DNA of 11,041 bases from Sphingomonas sp. UBA4766 (GTDB lineage Bacteria > Pseudomonadota > Alphaproteobacteria > Sphingomonadales > Sphingomonadaceae). Made by a program: the position numbers and the translations under genes. Each line of letters opens with the position of its first letter. Positions within the stretch are counted from its first letter, which is position 1. The stretch covers positions 10,993-22,033 of the forward strand of contig DHHS01000194.1 in the NCBI GenBank assembly GCA_002403415.1, written 5' to 3'. This document shows, in pieces, positions 1-7,160 of this stretch. The notes under the pieces are model-generated. The model was not told the origin of the DNA. It ran no database searches and saw nothing but the letters and a program-made list of their open reading frames with translations.

Positions 1-827
1 CGGCGGCGCTTCGCGGTTGCTATCAGATAGGCACCGCCGACGATCATCGGCACGCACAACCACTGACCCATATGCAGCCCGGTCGACTCGATAAACGTGC
101 CGCGAAACTGCGAATCGGGTTCGCGGAAAAATTCAACGATGAAGCGCGCAACGCCGTAGCCGCCGACGAAAATGCCGACGAGGCGGCCGGGCTCATAGCG
201 CGACTTGGTCCGCCAGAACGCCCACCAGAGCACGGCGAACAGCACAATCCCCTCCAACCCCGCTTCATAAAGCTGACTGGGGTGGCGTGCGACATCGGCG
301 CCGGTATTGGGAAAAATGATCGCCCAGGGAACATCGGTGGGTTTGCCCCACAATTCGCCGTTCACGAAATTGGCGAGGCGGCCGAAAAACAGCCCGAACG
401 GCACCGTGCACGCGACATAATCATGCACGCGCAACCAACCGAGCTTGTGCGCGCGGGCAAACAGGATGAGGCCAATCGACGTGCCAATCGCGCCGCCGTG
501 AAACGACATGCCGCCGTCCCACAGCCGCAGGATCCGGCCCGGCGACAACAGCATGTCGGGCGCATAGAAAAACACATAGCCCAACCGACCGCCAAGAATG
601 ACGCCCAAAGTCGCATAAAACACCAGGTCATCGGCATGGCGCCGCGCCATCGGCGCACCGGGCTGCGCAATCAGCCGCAACAGATACCACCAGCCGACTA
701 GAATCCCGGTGATATAGGCAATCGAATACCATTTCAGGCTGAACCACCCGATCGTGACGATCGTTGGGTCAAGACCCAACGCTTCGAACCGGATATGAGC
801 GGTGTCGGCAACGAGCGTGTGGATCAA
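1..827 (-). CDS. lgt: Prolipoprotein diacylglyceryl transferase, C-terminus cut by window edge
   Basis: Inner-membrane enzyme that moves diacylglyceryl from phosphatidylglycerol to the lipobox cysteine of prolipoproteins, the first step of lipoprotein maturation. The reading frame gives about 275 residues and runs off the left edge; family members are near 260-300, so only a short tail is missing. Family signatures are visible: a WDGGMSFHGG block with the conserved His at about residue 110, then GRLANFVNGELWGKPT with the conserved Arg, then HPSQLYEAGLEG, and a late RFIVEFFREPD block. Several hydrophobic membrane spans separate them. The start is TTG at 827-825, giving a protein that begins MIHTLVADTAHIRFEA. 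It lies a few bases after a purine-rich GGGGGAAAAG on the minus strand, and no in-frame ATG lies just upstream. It diverges from the acyl-CoA ligase gene across 66 bases. Identity is very secure; the exact start is likely but unproven. Confidence 0.95.
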   Translation of the reverse strand, partial: MIHTLVADTAHIRFEALGLDPTIVTIGWFSLKWYSIAYITGILVGWWYLLRLIAQPGAPMARRHADDLVFYATLGVILGGRLGYVFFYAPDMLLSPGRILRLWDGGMSFHGGAIGTSIGLILFARAHKLGWLRVHDYVACTVPFGLFFGRLANFVNGELWGKPTDVPWAIIFPNTGADVARHPSQLYEAGLEGIVLFAVLWWAFWRTKSRYEPGRLVGIFVGGYGVARFIVEFFREPDSQFRGTFIESTGLHMGQWLCVPMIVGGAYLIATAKRR

Positions 828-893
828 GGCTTTTCCCCCGGCGTTCGCGCCTCCATAAGGGGCATTGCGCCGAAGACCAAGAGGGAGAGAATA

Positions 894-2606
894 ATGCCAA
901 GCGTGCTCGACCAACGGATTGATGCAGCCATTGCCGCCTTGACTGCGCCGGGCGGGCAAATGCCGCTGACCCACGTGACGCGCGACGGGATTGAGTATCC
1001 TGCCATCGCCGTCGCACCGCCGGCGCTGACTTATTATTTCGCCTATTTCTGCAACGAGCATGCGGACAAGACGTTTCTGGTCGCAGGCGACGAGCGGCTA
1101 ACTTTTGCGCAGGTCCATGCCGCCGCCACCGACGTCGCGCGCGCATTGGTCGACGGCGCGGGTGTTGCGCGCGGTGACCGGGTGGGGATTGCGATGCGCA
1201 ATTCGCCGTCCTGGATCGCGCTTTACATGGGTATTTTGATGGCGGGCGGGGTGGCGACGCTCCTCAATGGCTGGTGGCAGACCGCCGAGCTTGCCGATGC
1301 GATTGCCGAAGTTGACTGCAAGCTGGTGTTTGCCGACGCCCCGCGCGCTCAGCGGCTGGACGAGGCGACTGGCCTTGGCGCCGAGATTGTGCCGATCGAC
1401 GACCGGCTGCCGCTGATCGAAGCGCTGCGCCCGCTGACCGCGCGCGGGGGATCGGCCGCAACTGCGCTGCCGATGCTGATGGGGGAGGACAATGCGACGA
1501 TCCTGTTCACCAGCGGATCGACCGGCCAGTCCAAGGGCGCTTTGAGCGAACACCGCGCGATTACCCAGGCGGTGTTCAATTACCTCGCCAGCGCGCTGAC
1601 CATGCTGGCGCTGGCGGGCGAGGACGGGACACCCGTGCCGACGCAGCACGCGACGCTGCTCAACGTGCCGCTGTTCCACGTCACCGCCGAAGTGCCGGTG
1701 TTCCTGCAAAGCTTTGCGATGGGGCGCAAGCTGGTGCTGATGCCGAAATGGGATGCAGAGGAAGCGATGCGGCTGATCGAAGCAGAGCGCGTGACTTATT
1801 TCGTCGGCGTCCCGCTCATGAGTTTTGAGATTTTGAAGCACCCCAACCGTGCCAAATACGACTTATCGAGCTGCGCCGATTATGCGGCGGGCGGCGCGCC
1901 GCGCCCAGTTGAACATGTCCGGCTGCTGGCCGAAGAAATGGGCGGGGCCAAGCCGCTGCTCGGCTATGGCCTGACTGAGACGAACGGCGTTGGCTGCGGC
2001 AATTTTCGCGAAAACTATCTCGCCAAGCCCAACTCAACGGGGCGCGCGTCGCCACCGCTCGTCGAAGTCGCGATCCTTGATGCCAAGGAGCAACCAGTCC
2101 CCAGCGGCGAACGCGGCGAAGTGGCGATCCGATCCATCTGTAACTTCAAGGAATATTACAATCGGCCAGAGGCAACCCGCGATGCCTTTACCGAGGACCG
2201 GTTTTTCCTGACCGGCGACATCGGCTATCTGGACGAGGACGGCTATCTGTTCATCGTCGACCGCAAAAAGGACATCATCATCCGCGGCGGCGAGAATATT
2301 TCATGCCAGGAAGTCGAAGCCGCGATTTATGAAAATCCCAACGTCGCCGAATGTGCGGTGTTCGGCTTGCCCGACGAACGGCTGGGCGAAGTGCCGGGGG
2401 CTGTCGTGCATGTCCGCGCAGGCGGCGTGCTCGATGTCGAGGCGCTATGCGAATTCCTGACCGCGCGGATTGCCGCGTTCAAAGTGCCGCGCGCGATCTG
2501 GTTTTCTGACGGACCGCTCCCCCGGCTGGGTACCGAGAAAATCGACAAAGTGTCGATCCGCACAGCTTACCGCGCGCGTTATGCCGAGGAAGCGCCCGCT
2601 GCGTGA
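894..2606 (+). CDS. Acyl-CoA synthetase (class I adenylate-forming AMP-binding ligase)
   Basis: Predicted 570-residue ligase that activates a carboxylic acid, probably a fatty acid, to an acyl-AMP and then an acyl-CoA thioester. Core motifs appear in the normal order: the phosphate-binding loop TSGSTGQSKG at about residue 206, GYGLTETNG at about 357, TGDIGYLDEDGY with the ribose-binding Asp at about 442, RKKDIIIRGGENI at about 456-469, and an LGTEKIDK end motif placing the catalytic Lys near 549. The first ATG at 894 is chosen because a strong purine-rich site, GAGGGAGAGA at 881-890, sits just before it; the frame is open further upstream but that part would run into the lgt promoter region. 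The end motif has Glu where Gly usually precedes the lysine. Substrate length cannot be told from sequence. It could be a FadD-like or a dicarboxyl/aromatic acid ligase. The next gene starts 31 bases downstream and may be co-transcribed. Confidence 0.9.
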   Translation: MPSVLDQRIDAAIAALTAPGGQMPLTHVTRDGIEYPAIAVAPPALTYYFAYFCNEHADKTFLVAGDERLTFAQVHAAATDVARALVDGAGVARGDRVGIAMRNSPSWIALYMGILMAGGVATLLNGWWQTAELADAIAEVDCKLVFADAPRAQRLDEATGLGAEIVPIDDRLPLIEALRPLTARGGSAATALPMLMGEDNATILFTSGSTGQSKGALSEHRAITQAVFNYLASALTMLALAGEDGTPVPTQHATLLNVPLFHVTAEVPVFLQSFAMGRKLVLMPKWDAEEAMRLIEAERVTYFVGVPLMSFEILKHPNRAKYDLSSCADYAAGGAPRPVEHVRLLAEEMGGAKPLLGYGLTETNGVGCGNFRENYLAKPNSTGRASPPLVEVAILDAKEQPVPSGERGEVAIRSICNFKEYYNRPEATRDAFTEDRFFLTGDIGYLDEDGYLFIVDRKKDIIIRGGENISCQEVEAAIYENPNVAECAVFGLPDERLGEVPGAVVHVRAGGVLDVEALCEFLTARIAAFKVPRAIWFSDGPLPRLGTEKIDKVSIRTAYRARYAEEAPAA

Positions 2607-2637
2607 CGGACGTAGGTGAGCAGCCGGGACGTCGCGC

Positions 2638-4848
2638 GTGAAGCTGAACCGGCGGAGCTTGTTGATCGGCGGCGGAGCGGGCCTTGGCCTGCTGGTTGCC
2701 TGGGGGGTGTGGCCGCGCGCCTATGCCCCCAATCTGGCCGCCGCGCCGGGCGAGGCGATTTTCGGGGCCTGGCTCAAGATCGGAGCCGATGGTCATGTCG
2801 CGATCGCCGTCCCGCAAACCGAAACGGGTCAAGGCGCCTATACCGCGCTTGCCCAAATCCTGGCCGATGAACTCGGCGCGGACTGGCGCACCGTCTCGGT
2901 TGAGCCCGCGCCGCTCAACCCGCTCTATGCCAACCCGCTCGGCGCTGACGAGGTGTTGGAGGGGATGCTGACGGGCTGGCCGCCCGAGTTTCGCGCTGCC
3001 CACGCTGCGCGGACCACCTTGATGCTGACCGCCGGGTCAAGCTCGGTGCGCCGGTTCGAAACTGATTTGCGCCGTGCCGGGGCCGCTGCGCGCGTGCTGC
3101 TGTGCAAGGCTGCTGCAAAGCAGTGGGGCGTCGATTGGCAGGGGTGCATGACCCAGGACGGCTTTGTCGTCCATGGCAAGCGCCGGGCGCGCTTTGGTCC
3201 GCTGGCCGCCGATGCCGCAGGGCTCGACTTGCCCGATCCGCTTCCCCTTCGCACCGATGAGGCCGGACGGCTGAGCGGACAGTCGCTGCCCCGGCTCGAC
3301 GTGCCCGCCAAGGTCGACGGGTCGGCAACCTTTGCCGGCGACATCCGCTTGCCCGACATGGTCTTTGCCGCGATCCGTCAGGCACCGCCAGGCGCGGGAG
3401 CACCGCAGCCCGTCGATCGCAGCCGCACCGCCACCATGCGCGGGCTGATCGACTTTGTAACCGGCGATCGCTGGATCGCTGCGGTCGCCAACACCTGGTG
3501 GAGCGCCGAACAAGCCCTAGCCACCGCCAACCCCCGCTTTGCCGGCGGTACCCCGTCGCTCTCGACCAAGCGGATCGGCGCAGCACTTCAGGCGGGACTG
3601 AACGGGCCGGGCGAGCGGATGGCGGCGCGCGGCGATTTGCGCACCGTGTTCAAGGGTGCTCGGGTGGTGACCGCCGACTACAGCGTCGGCCTGGCCGCCC
3701 ACGCTTCGATGGAAACGATGACCGCGACCGCGCGGCTGGAGAGGGGGAGGCTGGAGCTATGGCTGCCAACGCTTGCGCCCGCCCGCGCGCGCGCGGCTGC
3801 CGCCGCCGCTATCGGCATCGGCGAGGACGCGGTGGTGATCCACATGATGCCGGCGGGCGGATCGTTCGGCGCCAATCTGGAGCATGAGGTCGCCGCACAG
3901 GCCGCCACTATCGCCGCGCAGATGAAGCGGCCCGTCCAGCTGGTGTGGTCGCGGCGCGAGGATTTGGCGCAGGACCGTTATCGCGCGCCCGCCGCCGCCC
4001 GGCTGACCGCGCGTGTCGGGCTGAACAGCAGCATCATGGGCTGGCTGGCGAAGATTGCCGCGCCCGCCACGGGCCGTGAAATCGCCGCACGGCTGTTTGA
4101 GCATGATGCTGCGGCACGCGCCGCACTGACCCTGCACGGCACGGGGGATCCCTATGCGGTGGCCGGCGCGCTCCCTTTTTACCGCTTCCCCAATTTTGCG
4201 ATCGACCACCACCCGGTCGATATCGGCGTGCCCACCGGTCATTGGCGGTCCGGCGCGCACAGCTATACCGCGTTTTTCACTGAGTGCTTCCTCGACGAGC
4301 TCGCGCATGTCGCCAATGTCGAGCCTTTGTCTTTTCGGGTCGCCATCACCGGCGAGCCGCGACTGGTGCGATGCCTGTCAACGGCGGCAGCACTGGGCGG
4401 ATGGGAAGGCGGCGTGCCCGGCAGTGGTCAGGGGATCGCTTGCCACTCCTTTCGCGGAAGTCACATCGCGGTGCTGGCCGAGGCGCATTTCGACGGCAAC
4501 CGCCCACGCGTGGACCGGCTGGTGGCCGCCGTTGATTGCGGGCGCCAGATCAACCCCGACCTGATCCTTCAGCAGATCGAAGGGGGTTTGTTGTTCGGCA
4601 TGGCTGCCGCCCTGGGCGCGACGACGGGCTTTGCGCGCGGCGAGGCAACCGCACGCCACCTCGGGCATCTGCGCTTGCCGCTGCTCGCCGACACGCCGGA
4701 CATCACCGTCGAGCTGATCCGCAGCGAAGCCGCCCCCGGCGGGGTCAGCGAACTCGCGGTGCCGCCGGTGGCACCCGCCATCGCCAACGCGCTTCAGGCA
4801 GCAGCGGGCTTTCGCTTGCGCCACTTGCCGTTTACGGCGCCTGCATGA
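2638..4848 (+). CDS. Molybdopterin-binding subunit, xanthine dehydrogenase / isoquinoline 1-oxidoreductase beta type
   Basis: 736-residue large subunit of a molybdenum hydroxylase resembling isoquinoline 1-oxidoreductase beta chains, which are fused two-domain proteins of about this length. The N-terminus, MKLNRRSLLIGGGAGLGLLV, has paired arginines before a hydrophobic stretch and looks like a Tat signal or anchor, so the enzyme is probably periplasmic. Family landmarks include QTETGQGAYTALAQILADEL near residue 60, VPAKVDGSATFAGDIRLPDM, GGSFGAN near 407, HWRSGAHSYTAFFTECFLDE near 535, and GGVSELAVPPVAPAIANAL with the Glu expected to be catalytic near 705. The start is GTG at 2638: a TGA in the same frame at 2617-2619 forbids anything much longer. 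The ribosome site is weak. These subunits normally pair with a small [2Fe-2S] protein, which is absent on both sides here. The natural substrate is unknown; aldehydes or N-heterocycles are family precedents. Confidence 0.87.
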   Translation: MKLNRRSLLIGGGAGLGLLVAWGVWPRAYAPNLAAAPGEAIFGAWLKIGADGHVAIAVPQTETGQGAYTALAQILADELGADWRTVSVEPAPLNPLYANPLGADEVLEGMLTGWPPEFRAAHAARTTLMLTAGSSSVRRFETDLRRAGAAARVLLCKAAAKQWGVDWQGCMTQDGFVVHGKRRARFGPLAADAAGLDLPDPLPLRTDEAGRLSGQSLPRLDVPAKVDGSATFAGDIRLPDMVFAAIRQAPPGAGAPQPVDRSRTATMRGLIDFVTGDRWIAAVANTWWSAEQALATANPRFAGGTPSLSTKRIGAALQAGLNGPGERMAARGDLRTVFKGARVVTADYSVGLAAHASMETMTATARLERGRLELWLPTLAPARARAAAAAAIGIGEDAVVIHMMPAGGSFGANLEHEVAAQAATIAAQMKRPVQLVWSRREDLAQDRYRAPAAARLTARVGLNSSIMGWLAKIAAPATGREIAARLFEHDAAARAALTLHGTGDPYAVAGALPFYRFPNFAIDHHPVDIGVPTGHWRSGAHSYTAFFTECFLDELAHVANVEPLSFRVAITGEPRLVRCLSTAAALGGWEGGVPGSGQGIACHSFRGSHIAVLAEAHFDGNRPRVDRLVAAVDCGRQINPDLILQQIEGGLLFGMAAALGATTGFARGEATARHLGHLRLPLLADTPDITVELIRSEAAPGGVSELAVPPVAPAIANALQAAAGFRLRHLPFTAPA

Positions 4849-5852
4849 CCCGCCCCGCCGATCATCCGTCCGTCAAGCCGCGCCGAATCGGGGTGATGCT
4901 GACCAACCTTGGCACACCCGACGCCCCAGACACGAAATCGGTCAAAAACTATTTGCGCGAATTCCTGTCCGACCGGCGGGTGGTGGAGCTGCCCGCGATC
5001 ATCTGGCAGCCGGTGCTGCGCGGGATTATCCTCAACACCCGTCCCCAGAAATCGGCCGAAGCCTATCGCGCGGTGTGGAGCGAAGATGGATCGCCGCTTG
5101 CCGCCAATACCAAGCGACAGGCAGCGGCGCTAAAAAATGCATTTGGCGAGGACGTGATCGTCGAATGGGCGATGCGATACGGCAATCCGTCGATCGCATC
5201 CGCGCTGGGGAAACTGCGCGACGCCGGGTGCGACCGCATTTTGCTCGCGCCGCTCTACCCGCAATATTGCGCGGCGACGACGGCGACCGCCAATGACAAG
5301 GCGTTTGAGCTGCTCCGCGCGATGCGCTGGCAACCCGCTTTGCGCACACTGCCCCCCTATTATGACGACCCGGTCCATATTGAGGCCTTGCGCGCGTCGA
5401 TTGCCGCAGGGCTGGCAGCGCTTGATTTTGAACCCGACGCGCTGGTCGTCAGTTTCCACGGCATGCCCGCGCGCACGCTTGCACTCGGCGATCCCTATCA
5501 CTGCCAGTGTCAAAAGACGGCGCGGCTGCTCGGCGAAGCGCTGGGGCGACCGGTGACGGTGACGTTTCAGTCGCGCTTTGGCTCTGCCATCTGGCTGGAG
5601 CCTGCGACCGACACCACGCTGGAGGCGATGCCCGCGCAAGGCGTGAAGAAAGTCGTGGTCGTCGCCCCCGGCTTTTCCTCCGATTGTCTGGAAACGCTGG
5701 AAGAAATCGCGATTCGGGGGCGCGAACAATTTGAGGAAGCGGGCGGCACCCATTTTGCCTATCTGCCCTGCCTCAACGACACGCCGACCGGTATCGATAT
5801 GTTGCGAACATTACTTGCGCGTGAGCTTGAAGGATGGCGCCGACCGAACTAG
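4845..5852 (+). CDS. hemH: Ferrochelatase
   Basis: Inserts ferrous iron into the porphyrin in the last part of haem synthesis. The 335-residue length is normal for a bacterial enzyme. Recognisable family blocks are VMLTNLGTPDAPDTKSVKNY at the start, the signature VVSFHGMPARTLALGDPYHC with the metal-binding His at about residue 205, FQSRFGSAIWLEPATD, and APGFSSDCLETLEEI with the conserved Glu at about 283. The ATG at 4845 overlaps the stop of the dehydrogenase gene as ATGA, so the two are probably translationally coupled; the frame is open much further upstream but that region is the dehydrogenase coding sequence read in another frame. Cysteines lie at about 220, 222, 281 and 309. Some bacterial ferrochelatases carry a [2Fe-2S] cluster, but I cannot say whether these residues bind one. 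Identity is secure. Confidence 0.96.
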   Translation: MTRPADHPSVKPRRIGVMLTNLGTPDAPDTKSVKNYLREFLSDRRVVELPAIIWQPVLRGIILNTRPQKSAEAYRAVWSEDGSPLAANTKRQAAALKNAFGEDVIVEWAMRYGNPSIASALGKLRDAGCDRILLAPLYPQYCAATTATANDKAFELLRAMRWQPALRTLPPYYDDPVHIEALRASIAAGLAALDFEPDALVVSFHGMPARTLALGDPYHCQCQKTARLLGEALGRPVTVTFQSRFGSAIWLEPATDTTLEAMPAQGVKKVVVVAPGFSSDCLETLEEIAIRGREQFEEAGGTHFAYLPCLNDTPTGIDMLRTLLARELEGWRRPN

Positions 5853-5884
5853 CCTGAGATGAACAAAATAATCAGGAGAGGCTT

Positions 5885-6607
5885 ATGGCACGCGTTGCAA
5901 TCGTTACCGGTGGCACCCGGGGTATTGGCGAGGCGATCAGCCTTGGCCTGCAGGCAGAAGGCGTTACCGTCGCCGCCAACTATGCCGGCAATGATGATCG
6001 CGCCCGCGCCTTTACCGAGCGCACCGGAATCAAGGCCTTCAAATGGGACGTCGCCGATTATGACGCTTGCCAGGCGGGTGCCGCCCAAGTCGCCGAGGAA
6101 TTGGGGCCGGTTGATATTCTGGTCAACAATGCCGGAATTACCCGCGACGGCACCATCCTGAAGCTGACCTATCAGGCGTGGAAAGAAGTGATCGACACCA
6201 ATCTTGGTGGGTGTTTCAACATGGCAAAGGCGGTGTTCCCCGGCATGCGCGAACGCAAATGGGGACGCATCGTCAATATCGGGTCGATCAACGGACAGGC
6301 CGGACAATATGGCCAGGTCAATTATGCCGCCGCCAAATCAGGCATTCATGGCTTTACCAAGGCGCTGGCGCAGGAAGGCGCAAAGTTCAACGTGACTGTG
6401 AACGCGATTGCGCCGGGCTATATCGATACCGACATGGTCGCCGCCGTCCCCGCCGATGTACTGGAAAAGATCGTTGCCAAAATCCCGGTCGGGCGGCTGG
6501 GCCAGGCCGAAGAAATTGCACGTGCGGTTGCGTTCCTATGCTGCGATGGTGGCGCGTTCATCACCGGGTCGACGCTAAGCATCAACGGCGGCCAGCATAT
6601 GTATTGA
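5885..6607 (+). CDS. phbB: Acetoacetyl-CoA reductase (PhaB/PhbB type short-chain dehydrogenase)
   Basis: 240-residue short-chain dehydrogenase that should reduce acetoacetyl-CoA to (R)-3-hydroxybutyryl-CoA, the second step of polyhydroxybutyrate synthesis. The Rossmann motif TGGTRGIGE spans residues 8-16 and NNAG lies at 81-84. The catalytic set is Ser134, Tyr147 and Lys151, in the usual order and spacing. The NGQAGQYGQVNY loop and the PGYIDTDMV and IPVGRLG segments match PhaB proteins better than FabG, its closest relative. The ribosome site AGGAGAG at 5874-5880 precedes the ATG by four bases and fixes the start. It follows hemH by 32 bases, so read-through is possible; I see no clear promoter in that gap. 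No thiolase (phaA) or synthase (phaC) gene is in the window, so the pathway role is inferred from the protein alone. Confidence 0.92.
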   Translation: MARVAIVTGGTRGIGEAISLGLQAEGVTVAANYAGNDDRARAFTERTGIKAFKWDVADYDACQAGAAQVAEELGPVDILVNNAGITRDGTILKLTYQAWKEVIDTNLGGCFNMAKAVFPGMRERKWGRIVNIGSINGQAGQYGQVNYAAAKSGIHGFTKALAQEGAKFNVTVNAIAPGYIDTDMVAAVPADVLEKIVAKIPVGRLGQAEEIARAVAFLCCDGGAFITGSTLSINGGQHMY

Positions 6608-6629
6608 CGAGCGCGAGGCCCGACGCGAT

Positions 6630-6659
6630 GGGGCGGGCTCCAATGGGGGAACCCGCCCC
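6630..6659 (+). terminator. GC-rich hairpin after phbB
   Basis: Inverted repeat GGGGCGGG (6630-6637) and CCCGCCCC (6652-6659), a perfect 8-base-pair stem with a 14-base loop, beginning 22 bases after the phbB stop. It lies between two converging genes, which is where a terminator is expected. No T run follows on either strand, so it is not a textbook Rho-independent terminator; it may stabilise the transcript end or act weakly. Confidence 0.5.
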
Positions 6660-6660
6660 G

Positions 6661-6682
6661 CCCTCGATACACTAAGCGAGGG
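6661..6682 (-). terminator. Second hairpin, just after the glycine-zipper gene stop
   Basis: Inverted repeat CCCTCG (6661-6666) and CGAGGG (6677-6682), a 6-base-pair stem with a 10-base loop. On the minus strand it starts five bases after the stop of the glycine-zipper gene, and it directly abuts the phbB hairpin, so each of the two converging genes has its own stem. There is no T run. The role as a terminator is inferred from position. Confidence 0.4.
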
Positions 6683-6687
6683 AAAGC

Positions 6688-7098
6688 TCAGCGGCGGCAG
6701 CCGTCCTTGGCAATCGCATTGCCCGCAAGCCCGCCGACCGCACCGCCTATGATCGTGCCAGTCGCACGGTTGCCGCGCCCGGCAATCCCGTTACCCAACA
6801 GCCCGCCGACAACCGCACCCAGCACCGTGCCGGTCGTCGCGTCACAGCGATTGCGGCGATAATTGGCGCGATAATCCCGACGATAATCGTCCCGATAGTC
6901 CTGCCGGTAGTCCTGACGATAATCCCGACGATAATCCCGACGATAATCACGGCGGTCGTCAAAGCGATCATCATAACCGCGATAGTCGTTGTTGTAATAA
7001 CCGCCGTCATAATGTTGTGCGGCCACGGGCCCAGTTGCAACAAGCGCCGATGCCGACAGAGCAAGGGCGACACTGGCGATCGTGAACTTCTTGATCAT
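6688..7098 (-). CDS. Secreted glycine-zipper protein with xDYR repeats (17 kDa surface-antigen-like)
   Basis: 136-residue predicted envelope protein. Residues 1-27 form a signal peptide (MIKKFTIASVALALSASALV, then an alanine-rich region with likely cleavage at VAA/Q). The mature part starts with a Tyr/Gly/Asp/Asn-rich stretch, followed by eight tandem four-residue xDYR units at 50-81, then a double glycine zipper: GTVLGAVVGGLLGNGIAG at about 90-107 and GTIIGGAVGGLAGNAIA at about 114-130. This zipper is typical of 2TM / Rickettsia 17 kDa antigen-like outer-membrane proteins. There is no lipobox, so it is not a lipoprotein. Cysteines 85 and 134 flank the zipper and could form a disulfide. I chose the ATG at 7098 because it directly precedes the KK-hydrophobic signal; an in-frame GTG at 7110 would add MDIA. 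Molecular function is unknown; a structural or stress-related envelope role is inference. Confidence 0.85.
   Translation of the reverse strand: MIKKFTIASVALALSASALVATGPVAAQHYDGGYYNNDYRGYDDRFDDRRDYRRDYRRDYRQDYRQDYRDDYRRDYRANYRRNRCDATTGTVLGAVVGGLLGNGIAGRGNRATGTIIGGAVGGLAGNAIAKDGCRR
6856..6951 (-). repeat. Eight 12-base tandem repeats encoding xDYR
   Basis: Eight in-frame 12-base units fill 96 bases inside the glycine-zipper gene. On the plus strand the commonest unit is ACGATAATCCCG; it is perfect twice in a row at 6916-6939, with near copies on both sides. Encoded units from the N-terminal end are RDYR three times, QDYR twice, DDYR, RDYR and ANYR. Changes are mostly in the first residue of each unit. 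Because each unit is four codons, gain or loss of units by slippage would keep the frame. Confidence 0.92.
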
Positions 7099-7160
7099 TG
7101 CGATATCCACTTCATAATGTCGGACCAGGCACCATGCCCTCGTTCGATGATGTCGGTTTA

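Noticed and set aside
72..701. 209-codon plus-strand open frame over lgt
   Set aside because: The minus strand encodes unmistakable Lgt motifs; the plus frame has no recognisable protein features.
795..893. N-terminal extension of the acyl-CoA ligase
   Set aside because: It would overlap the start of lgt, and the strong ribosome site at 881-890 points to the ATG at 894.
1098..1841. Long open frame of 247 codons on the minus strand inside the acyl-CoA ligase gene
   Set aside because: Antisense to a gene with complete family motifs; its composition is the usual shadow of high-GC codon bias and shows no recognisable domain.
2915..3586. Long arginine-rich minus-strand open frame within the dehydrogenase gene
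   Set aside because: Low-complexity shadow translation opposite a clearly real gene; no domain or ribosome site.
4536..4844. N-terminal extension of ferrochelatase by 103 codons
   Set aside because: It is the out-of-frame reading of the dehydrogenase gene; the family start fits the ATG at 4845.
5821..5884. Possible separate promoter for phbB
   Set aside because: I found no acceptable pair of -35 and -10 boxes at normal spacing, only a strong ribosome site.
6853..6951. Short regular repeats that might suggest a CRISPR-like array
   Set aside because: The 12-base units are back to back without spacers and in frame in a protein-coding gene.
7099..7110. GTG start at 7110 for the glycine-zipper protein
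   Set aside because: It would place MDIA before a normal MIKK-type signal peptide; the ATG at 7098 is the better start, though not proven.
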